Of a DNA stretch of 11,094 nucleotides, positions 1 to 4,949 are shown piece by piece. The first letter of the stretch is position 1. Each line of letters starts with the position of its first letter. Under the pieces are notes generated by a model. The model made no database searches, was not told the DNA's origin, and worked only from the letters and a program-made list of their open reading frames with translations. Source of the DNA: a bacterium (GTDB lineage Bacteria; UBA10199; DSSB01); contig JAUHYS010000041.1 in the NCBI GenBank assembly GCA_030426445.1, forward strand, positions 1 to 11,094, in the 5' to 3' direction. Position numbers and translations under genes: made by a program.

Positions 1-51
1 GGACCCGTCTCTAATGGTCACATCGAGAATTTTGGGTAGTGTTAAGCTCAT
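1..51 (-). CDS. N-terminus of a probable DRE-TIM metallolyase (HMG-CoA lyase/aldolase-like), cut by the window edge
   Basis: Only the first 17 codons are present. They read M-S-L-T-L-P-K and then ILDVTIRDGS. The L-D-x-T-x-R-D-G signature opens the TIM barrel of the DRE-TIM metallolyase superfamily (HMG-CoA lyase, 4-hydroxy-2-oxovalerate aldolase, isopropylmalate and homocitrate synthases). In that family the R-D pair contributes the catalytic Arg and a metal-binding Asp. An AGGA Shine-Dalgarno lies about 6 nt before the ATG, which supports a real start. The gene follows the 287-aa gene on the same strand after a 26-nt gap, so the two are probably cotranscribed. The substrate cannot be told from 17 residues. 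The family call rests on one short motif and is moderate at best. Confidence 0.5.
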   Translation of the reverse strand, partial: MSLTLPKILDVTIRDGS

Positions 52-77
52 AGATTTCCTGATAGATGCTTTTTTAA

Positions 78-941
78 TTAAAATTTTGAAGGGGGGCGCT
101 TACTCTTTTGTAAATCAGCTATATTAAACTCTTCACCAGTGGGCTTACGACCGGCATTTTTGTTTTCAGATGCTTTGACTAGCATATCCTTTAAAGATTT
201 TTTCGTATCTTCGCGAAAGTCTTTTCCAGCTTCAAAGCCACTGGCTTCACGATTAATGGCGATATCTGCGAGCTTTTGTAGTCGTTCCATACGCAATTCA
301 TGGACTCCAACTTGGAGTTTGCGTCTTGGGGAAGGGTAATTATCAAGAATTTCTTTAATTCTTAGAAGGTGATCACGCGTGACGTTGATATATTTTTTAC
401 CACCTTCCGTAAAGACTAAAGAACCTTGAGTTTTAGGTAAATTAATTTCTTCGCCTGCCTCTTTGGCCTTTTCTTTGGCTTTTTTTATTTCTTTTGAAAA
501 AGTATCCTCGAGGCTTTTCCCTCCTACAACCATTGAGTCATAAATTCTTTTTAAAAACTCTTTTGGTAAGATACAGGAAGGTAGAATTGAGTTTTCAAAG
601 ACATTCCATAGTCTTTCTACAGAATATTTTCCCACTCTCATTTTGAGGGGATCAAAGGGGTCATTGACAACTTTATGATAGCGGTACTTACCAAGTGAAA
701 TCAGTTTTTCATAATCAACCCAATATCGTCCATCTTCTCCTAAGCATTCCTCAAAGGCTTTTTGCCACTCTTCCAAAGGGACGCGTTCGGTATCGACTAA
801 CCCAGAATAGTAGAGAAAAGGAAGGTCGTCTTTTTCGTACACAACATATTCTTTTTTGTTTTTGATCTCCTTAGGGACTTGAGACCAAATATAATCCATT
901 GCCCTTAAATTGACTTTGATTAGATAAGCATCATCTGCCAT
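78..941 (-). CDS. Unrecognised 287-aa Lys/Glu-rich soluble protein
   Basis: I do not recognise the family. The start is the ATG at 941, since an AGGAG Shine-Dalgarno sits 7 nt upstream; an in-frame GTG at 956 lies inside that Shine-Dalgarno region and is unlikely to be used. There is no signal peptide or membrane segment. The first 130 residues are rich in aromatic residues (PFLYYSG near 41-47, YRYHKVVNDPFDPLK near 86-100) and look like a folded domain. Residues about 145-165 are a charged Lys/Glu/Ala helix, probably a coiled coil. Residues 185-250 look helical and basic, and the last 30 residues are polar and probably disordered, ending in Lys/Pro/Ser. The gene lies downstream of a terminator-ended 139-aa gene and 26 nt before a probable aldolase gene on the same strand. 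A structural, adaptor or scaffold role would be a guess. Confidence 0.8.
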   Translation of the reverse strand: MADDAYLIKVNLRAMDYIWSQVPKEIKNKKEYVVYEKDDLPFLYYSGLVDTERVPLEEWQKAFEECLGEDGRYWVDYEKLISLGKYRYHKVVNDPFDPLKMRVGKYSVERLWNVFENSILPSCILPKEFLKRIYDSMVVGGKSLEDTFSKEIKKAKEKAKEAGEEINLPKTQGSLVFTEGGKKYINVTRDHLLRIKEILDNYPSPRRKLQVGVHELRMERLQKLADIAINREASGFEAGKDFREDTKKSLKDMLVKASENKNAGRKPTGEEFNIADLQKSKRPPSKF

Positions 942-974
942 TGGGACTCTCCTCACTATAGATGAGTAAATGGT

Positions 975-990
975 TTTTGTCGCGATAAAA
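975..990. promoter_or_regulatory. Near-palindrome centred on TCGCGA upstream of the 287-aa gene
   Basis: TTTT-G-TCGCGA-T-AAAA is a 16-nt near-palindrome with one mismatched pair. It lies 34-49 nt upstream of the start of the minus-strand gene at 941, where a repressor or activator site could act. No clear promoter hexamers accompany it, so operator function is only a possibility. Confidence 0.25.
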
Positions 991-1032
991 CAAAGTTTCT
1001 ATACTCTCTATATTACCATTAAAGCTTTTAGT

Positions 1033-1085
1033 AAAAAAAAACAATAAGAAGATTTAAGTTGTTATCACTCAATCTCTTATTGTTT
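1033..1085 (-). terminator. Rho-independent terminator of the 139-aa gene
   Basis: Read on the minus strand, AAACAATAAGAGATT (1085-1071) pairs with AATCTTCTTATTGTTT (1054-1039) with one bulged base. The loop is 16 nt, and a run of nine T follows (1041-1033). The stem is AT-rich but long. It lies about 70 nt downstream of the stop codon of the 1155-1574 gene and so separates that gene from the 287-aa gene. Confidence 0.7.
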
Positions 1086-1154
1086 GTTTGAAAAAATCTC
1101 AATATTGAAAACTTAGTTTTGATGAATTAAGTTCTGTGGTGACCTGGCAAGTTT

Positions 1155-1574
1155 TTAGGTTAAAGCCTTATCTGAATTAAAATCCTTGCCTTCATCGAAA
1201 CCATAATCCCAATTATCTTCGTAGACGCCGCTACTCCAAGAACTTTCTTTTGCCCATAAGTCTTGAGACGCTTGGTCCAGGGCAAGTAAGCGTTCGGTGG
1301 TACGACGGTGTTGATTTTCCATGCTGTTAGAGTCATTTCTACGGGCTTCTCTAACATCGAGTTTATTTTGAGCACGGATTTCAGCTCGCTTGGTTTTTTC
1401 CTCAGCTTGGGTTTCTTTGGCTTCTCGAGCTTGATCAGCAGCATATTTATTTGCATCAGCAGTAATTTTAGCGGCAATGGTCGAGGCAATCGCTTTAACC
1501 ATTACAGCTGTAACAGCAACAATGGCAGCGACTCCGATAGCGACTCCGATAGCTCCTCCGATAATTACGAACAT
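1155..1574 (-). CDS. Unrecognised 139-aa glycine-zipper membrane protein with a charged helical tail
   Basis: The start is the ATG at 1574, preceded by a full TAGGAGG Shine-Dalgarno. Residues 3-30 form one hydrophobic segment with the spacing G6-x3-G10-x3-G14, a glycine zipper of the kind that packs transmembrane helices into oligomers. Residues 35-105 are rich in Ala, Glu, Lys, Arg and Gln with a coiled-coil look. The tail (110-139) is acidic and aromatic (SSWSS, DNWDYGFDEG). There is no lipobox or cleavable signal peptide. The gene is monocistronic: a 45-nt upstream module shared with the 136-aa gene at 3245 lies ahead and a terminator lies behind. The glycine zipper is encoded by three copies of a 12-bp tandem repeat. 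A membrane-anchored oligomeric protein is a fair reading; the function is unknown. Confidence 0.8.
   Translation of the reverse strand: MFVIIGGAIGVAIGVAAIVAVTAVMVKAIASTIAAKITADANKYAADQAREAKETQAEEKTKRAEIRAQNKLDVREARRNDSNSMENQHRRTTERLLALDQASQDLWAKESSWSSGVYEDNWDYGFDEGKDFNSDKALT
1528..1563. repeat. Three tandem copies of a 12-bp repeat inside the 139-aa gene
   Basis: GCGACTCCGATA occurs twice (1528-1539 and 1540-1551), followed by a third copy with two changes (GCTCCTCCGATA, 1552-1563). On the coding strand the copies translate as IGGA, IGVA, IGVA. The repeat therefore builds the glycine zipper of the membrane segment, and slippage could change its length by whole 4-residue units. Confidence 0.9.
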
Positions 1575-1659
1575 TTTAATTCCTCCTACTAATTAAAAAA
1601 AATATTTTGTTTTAAAAACTAAATTTATAATAATTCTAATTTAGCACAACTCTAATCAA

Positions 1660-1704
1660 GTTATCGGTTGTTCTACGATAGAAAGTTGTTTTTAGAAAAA
1701 AAAT
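1660..1704 (-). promoter_or_regulatory. Shared 45-nt upstream module (copy 1), sigma-28-like promoter candidate for the 139-aa gene
   Basis: On the minus strand this reads ATTTTTTTTCTA, 3 nt, ACAACT, 15 nt, ACCGATAAC. The same parts with identical spacing occur upstream of the 136-aa gene (3145-3189), about 33 of 45 positions being identical. ACCGATAA differs by one base from the sigma-28 (FliA) -10 consensus GCCGATAA. The 15-nt gap equals the one between the TAAA and GCCGATAA elements in that class, but the -35 side (ACAACT) is not a good match. The -10-like box ends 85 nt before the ATG at 1574. Confidence 0.55.
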
Positions 1705-1809
1705 GTTTTTTTTACTCAACTTTATTTTATGTAGAAGACGAAAAATAACTAAGAGGGCTTATCTTTTTTTAGTATAGATGTTATAGCTTAGATAAAGGAA
1801 AGTATTATC

Positions 1810-3141
1810 ATGAAAGTAGGACTGACTACAGCATTAAGGGACGATTGTTTTGATCTTTTGGAACTAAGACTAAAAAGAACCATGCCTAATTTAGCTCTGC
1901 TCTATCTTGCTGGTTTTTTAGAAAAACAAAAATTAGAGGCCGAGCTAATAATAGAAGATAAGTTCGAAAGACTAGTAAAGAAAAAACCCGATGTTTTAGG
2001 AATTTCATCTGTTACAGAAAATTTCCAACACGCAATTGAACTTGCCAAAAGAGCCAAAGCCTTATGGAACCCCTTAATTATTATAGGCGGAGTGCATGTA
2101 ACGTCCCTTCCTCATGTCCTACCCGAGGTATTTGACATAGCTGTGATTGGAGAAGGAGAGGAAACCTTTTTCGATTTATTATCTACTTATCAAAAAAAAC
2201 AAAAGTTAGGCACTGACTGGCTCAGTCAAATTAAAGGAGTCTCCTACCATGATGGCGGAAAAGTACATTTCACAGGCTTTCGTAAAGGAATCAGTAGCTT
2301 AGATGAGATTCCTGTTCCAGACAGAAATCGATTTGGTTTAAAATACCCTTATACTTATATGATGACCTCCCGAGGTTGCCCTTATACATGTAGCTTTTGT
2401 GTGATTCCTCATATTTCCGAAGGCTATCGGATGCACTCCGCAGATTATGTCGTGGATGAAATCAAGTCTATTAGAGAAATTAAGCCTAACCCTAGAAGAA
2501 TCCGTATTTTTGATGACTTATATATAGTCAATAAAAAACGCACCTTAGAAATTGCAGAAAAGGTCCATGCAGAAGGCCTCAATCAAGAGTTTGACTTTGT
2601 TTGTTGGGCAAGGGCTAATTTATTAGATAAAGAAATGATCGCAGCTCTAATAAAAATGAACATGAAATATGTCGAATTTGGAGCTGAATCAGGAAGTTCT
2701 CAAGTATTTTCAAAGATTAAGCCAGGCTGTGCAATGGATGAAAACCAGCGGGCCATTGATATGCTCTACGATAACGGGCTGTATCCGTCTTGTTCCATTA
2801 TTATGGGACATCCCCTAGAAACTGAGCAGGACCTTATGGCAACCTATGAATTTATTGAAAAAAATTCGAATAAGTTGTTGGGGGTCGAATTTAACACGGC
2901 CATTCCTTGGCCAGGGACCGACTTATGGGATTACGCTAAAGAGCGGGGTTGGGTGCATGATGCCATGGATTTTAGTACCATAAGAGAATGTATCCATTTT
3001 CCTAATTATTCGACAAAAAAATACCCATATCTTAACGAAAAAATTGCGCCTGAGCGTTATGAGTCGATTTTAGAGGGTTTTAGGGAGCTTTTTTGGAAAT
3101 TTGAGAATAAACAAACCAAGCTTGAAGGATTTATGGCATAA
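1810..3141 (+). CDS. Radical SAM protein with N-terminal B12-binding-type domain
   Basis: This 443-aa protein has the two-domain layout of the cobalamin-domain radical SAM class. Residues about 1-130 form a Rossmann-like B12-binding-type domain (DVLGISSV at 61-68, LIIIGGVHVT near 89-98, VIGEGEETF at 112-120). Residues about 180-400 form the radical SAM barrel, with the [4Fe-4S] ligands Cys190, Cys194 and Cys197 in RGCPYTCSFC. Further barrel features are EFGAESG near 289-295 and the late IMGHPLETEQD segment. The classical DxHxxG cobalamin motif is absent, as in many members, so B12 binding is not assured. Such enzymes methylate unactivated carbons or remodel lipids, cofactors and natural products; the substrate here is unknown. 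The start at 1810 has an AAGGAAAG Shine-Dalgarno 7 nt upstream. The gene lies between the two small genes that share an upstream module but carries no copy itself. Confidence 0.93.
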   Translation: MKVGLTTALRDDCFDLLELRLKRTMPNLALLYLAGFLEKQKLEAELIIEDKFERLVKKKPDVLGISSVTENFQHAIELAKRAKALWNPLIIIGGVHVTSLPHVLPEVFDIAVIGEGEETFFDLLSTYQKKQKLGTDWLSQIKGVSYHDGGKVHFTGFRKGISSLDEIPVPDRNRFGLKYPYTYMMTSRGCPYTCSFCVIPHISEGYRMHSADYVVDEIKSIREIKPNPRRIRIFDDLYIVNKKRTLEIAEKVHAEGLNQEFDFVCWARANLLDKEMIAALIKMNMKYVEFGAESGSSQVFSKIKPGCAMDENQRAIDMLYDNGLYPSCSIIMGHPLETEQDLMATYEFIEKNSNKLLGVEFNTAIPWPGTDLWDYAKERGWVHDAMDFSTIRECIHFPNYSTKKYPYLNEKIAPERYESILEGFRELFWKFENKQTKLEGFMA

Positions 3142-3144
3142 AAG

Positions 3145-3189
3145 ATTTTTTTTCTATTCACAACTCTTTCTAGGGGTCTAACCGATAAC
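3145..3189 (+). promoter_or_regulatory. Shared 45-nt upstream module (copy 2), sigma-28-like promoter candidate for the 136-aa gene
   Basis: It consists of ATTTTTTTTCTA (3145-3156), 3 nt, ACAACT (3160-3165), 15 nt, and ACCGATAAC (3181-3189). Its architecture is identical to that of the module upstream of the 139-aa gene on the other strand. The -10-like box ends 55 nt before the ATG at 3245. A second AAAAGATTTTTTTCTAT box (about 3199-3215) follows, almost repeating the T-rich box at the left end. Confidence 0.55.
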
Positions 3190-3244
3190 CTTTAAGAGAA
3201 AAGATTTTTTTCTATCATTATATTATTTTTTAGGAGGATTTATC

Positions 3245-3655
3245 ATGACATCATTAAGTAAAATTCAACAAGACACTGCTGCACAAATGCAACAATTTAG
3301 TGGCGTTCAGCAAGATCAAAAAGCCGATCAAAAAGATCAAAAAGCTGGAGATGCCGCAAAAGAAGGCAGCAAAGAGCTTGCAGGTAAAGGCAAGGATGCT
3401 GCCACGGCTGGTATGGAACAACAAGTCTTTAAAAATGCTGTTGGTCAGATCTTTGAGGCAGCTGAAGATGAGGTTAAAGGTGCTAATGAGCAATCAGATC
3501 AATTGCAAGCAGGCTTTGCCGCACAATTGGAGGCAGGTGCAAAAGCAATAGGCGACAGAGCCGTGGCAGAGCTTCTTGGTAATAAACAAGGTGACAAGCA
3601 AAGTGCTCGAGATGCTACCAGCAATGCGAATAATGATGCGAGTCTCGTCAGTTAG
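3245..3655 (+). CDS. Unrecognised 136-aa Ala/Gln/Asp-rich protein, possibly secreted
   Basis: The start is the ATG at 3245 with a full TAGGAGG Shine-Dalgarno 7 nt upstream. The protein is hydrophilic and predicted largely helical, with no membrane segment and no Sec signal peptide. It contains no Cys, His, Pro, Trp or Tyr. The Gln-rich N-terminus (IQQDTAAQMQQF, 7-18) leads into DQK repeats (24-33), encoded by three GATCAAAAA copies at 3314-3343. A more amphipathic part follows (VFKNAVGQIFEAAEDEV, 61-77, and FAAQLEAGAKAIGDRAVAEL, 91-110), then a Ser/Asn/Asp-rich tail. The gene is monocistronic, with a shared promoter-like module ahead and a strong terminator behind. The composition and signal-less N-terminus would suit a substrate of a type III-like or other non-Sec export route, but nothing here proves export. 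Its family is unknown to me. Confidence 0.8.
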   Translation: MTSLSKIQQDTAAQMQQFSGVQQDQKADQKDQKAGDAAKEGSKELAGKGKDAATAGMEQQVFKNAVGQIFEAAEDEVKGANEQSDQLQAGFAAQLEAGAKAIGDRAVAELLGNKQGDKQSARDATSNANNDASLVS

Positions 3656-3705
3656 TTTGTCTTATCCATTTGTTGTATTTTAAATATTTATTCTTTCTTT
3701 ATTTT

Positions 3706-3735
3706 AAAGGCCCTTTTAAAGGGCCTTTTTCTTTT
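3706..3735 (+). terminator. Rho-independent terminator after the 136-aa gene
   Basis: AAAGGCCC (3706-3713) pairs with GGGCCTTT (3721-3728) across a 7-nt loop, followed by a T-rich tract to about 3735. It lies about 50 nt after the stop codon at 3655 and closes the accessory region before meaB. The A-run before the stem could also let it work for minus-strand transcription. Confidence 0.9.
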
Positions 3736-3782
3736 TGAAAAAGCAATGGAAAATTCTTTAGTTTCTGAATATAGCTATTTTT

Positions 3783-4781
3783 ATGGAACAAATCCTCAAA
3801 AGCTTTATTCAGGGAGAAAGGCTGGCCCTCAGTCGCATGATTTCTTGGTTGGAGTCTCACCCTCAGCAAAGAAACGAAATCTTTCAATCCATTCAAGAAC
3901 TTAGAGATCAACACGCTAAAAATTCTAAAATAAAAACACAAGCAAAGCCTCATGCCCATTTTTTAGGGATTACCGGCCCTCCGGGAGCCGGCAAATCGAC
4001 TTTAGTCAATGCCTTGATTAAAGAAATCCGAAAAAGTGACCAAAGCGTGGGGGTAGTTGCGGTGGATCCCAGTTCACCCATTAGCGGGGGTGCCTTGCTG
4101 GGCGACCGTATTCGCATGCAAGAGCACGCGAGCGACCCCAAAGTTTTTGTGCGCAGTTTAAGTAGTCGGGGGCATCACGGGGGGCTGTCGACGCATGCGG
4201 AATCCGTAGCTAGGCTGATGGAGGCCTTTGGTCTGGATTGGGTGATTTTAGAAACCGTGGGAGTGGGCCAATCCGAATGCGAAATTGTCAGCTTGGCCGA
4301 TACGACCCTCGTGGTTCTGACACCCGAGACGGGTGATACGGTACAAAGCCTGAAAGCAGGCTTAATGGAAATGGCAGATATTTTTGTGATCAATAAAGCG
4401 GATCGGCCCGAAGCGCCGAAACGTGTGGCACAAATCCGAGCCATGTTGGATTTGGGGCAGGCCCAAGCCTGGACGCCGCCTATTCAGCTTACCCAAGCCA
4501 ATAAGGGAGAGGGCGTGGCGGATTTACTCCGTCTTATCTTGGAACATCAAAAATTTTCTCATCAAGCAAAGCAAGATCCAGAAATCAAGTTACGATTGCA
4601 AAAGTCGCGCGAACAATATTTTAAAGAACTTTTAAAAGAACACTTTTATCTATGGTTAGAAAAACAGCCTGTTTTGCGTGCGCTGTATCAAAAAAAATTA
4701 AAAAAAATCCAAGACGGAGAGCAAACAAGCGAGCAGGCTGTACAGGAGATTTTGGAAAAAATATTGACTTCGTTTCGCTAG
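3783..4781 (+). CDS. meaB: Methylmalonyl-CoA mutase-associated GTPase (MeaB/ArgK family)
   Basis: MeaB is a cytosolic G3E-type P-loop GTPase. It gates delivery of adenosylcobalamin to methylmalonyl-CoA mutase and related mutases and protects them from inactivation. At 332 aa it has the family's normal length. Seen here: the P-loop GPPGAGKST (65-73), the family motif DPSSP (95-99), LGDRIRM (106-112), the RSLSSRGHHGGLS stretch (124-136), the switch region ETVGVGQSE (157-165) and the G4 motif NKAD (204-207). All nucleotide-binding residues look intact. The C-terminal third is helical and matches the dimerisation part of the family. No obvious Shine-Dalgarno precedes the ATG, but the N-terminal helix fits the family. 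No mutase gene lies in the window, so the client enzyme must be encoded elsewhere. Closely related GTPases serve other B12 mutases (isobutyryl-CoA or ethylmalonyl-CoA mutase). Confidence 0.95.
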   Translation: MEQILKSFIQGERLALSRMISWLESHPQQRNEIFQSIQELRDQHAKNSKIKTQAKPHAHFLGITGPPGAGKSTLVNALIKEIRKSDQSVGVVAVDPSSPISGGALLGDRIRMQEHASDPKVFVRSLSSRGHHGGLSTHAESVARLMEAFGLDWVILETVGVGQSECEIVSLADTTLVVLTPETGDTVQSLKAGLMEMADIFVINKADRPEAPKRVAQIRAMLDLGQAQAWTPPIQLTQANKGEGVADLLRLILEHQKFSHQAKQDPEIKLRLQKSREQYFKELLKEHFYLWLEKQPVLRALYQKKLKKIQDGEQTSEQAVQEILEKILTSFR

Positions 4782-4846
4782 GGCGTGTATTTATCTCTAC
4801 CTTTTATTTTTGACGGCTGATTTTTCAGCAAGTTCTTAAAGTTTTT

Positions 4847-4920
4847 GGGTCCGTAGCTCAGGTGGTTAGAGTACTTCCTTGACATGGAAGGGGTCACAGG
4901 TTCGAGTCCTGTCGGACCCA
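4847..4920 (+). tRNA. tRNA-Val, anticodon GAC
   Basis: A full cloverleaf is visible. The acceptor arms GGGTCCG and CGGACCC (4913-4919) pair, the D-stem is GCTC/GAGT with one G-U pair, and the anticodon stem CTTCC/GGAAG encloses the loop TTGACAT. The anticodon GAC is at 4881-4883. The T-arm is ACAGG-TTCGAGT-CCTGT. The discriminator base is A4920, and CCA is not encoded in full (ACCT follows), so the end must be added by the CCA-adding enzyme. thrS starts only 29 nt downstream, so the two may share a transcript. Confidence 0.95.
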
Positions 4921-4949
4921 CCTTTTATACAAATGATAAAAACATAGAG

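Noticed and set aside
942..956. GTG start adding five residues (MRRVP) to the 287-aa protein
   Set aside because: The GTG is part of the GTGAGGAG Shine-Dalgarno region that serves the ATG at 941.
1308..1592. 94-aa plus-strand frame opposite the 139-aa gene
   Set aside because: It is Ser/Phe-rich shadow coding, with repeats that merely mirror the glycine-zipper repeat. No Shine-Dalgarno was seen, and the minus-strand gene has strong signals.
3314..3343. Three GATCAAAAA copies considered as a CRISPR-like or binding-site array
   Set aside because: They are in frame, encode DQK repeats in the 136-aa protein, and have no unique spacers.
3699..3959. 86-aa minus-strand frame overlapping the terminator and the meaB start
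   Set aside because: Its C-terminus (KGPLKGPLK) is the translated terminator stem, and the rest mirrors meaB.
4816..4829. GCTGA-TTTT-TCAGC hairpin before the tRNA, considered as a terminator for meaB
   Set aside because: The stem has only 5 bp and no direct T-run follows. It is more likely spacer or part of the tRNA promoter region.
4884..4949. An N-terminal extension of ThrRS beginning MEGVTGSSPVGPT
   Set aside because: It is the translated 3' half of the tRNA-Val gene. The family alignment begins after the ATG at 4950.
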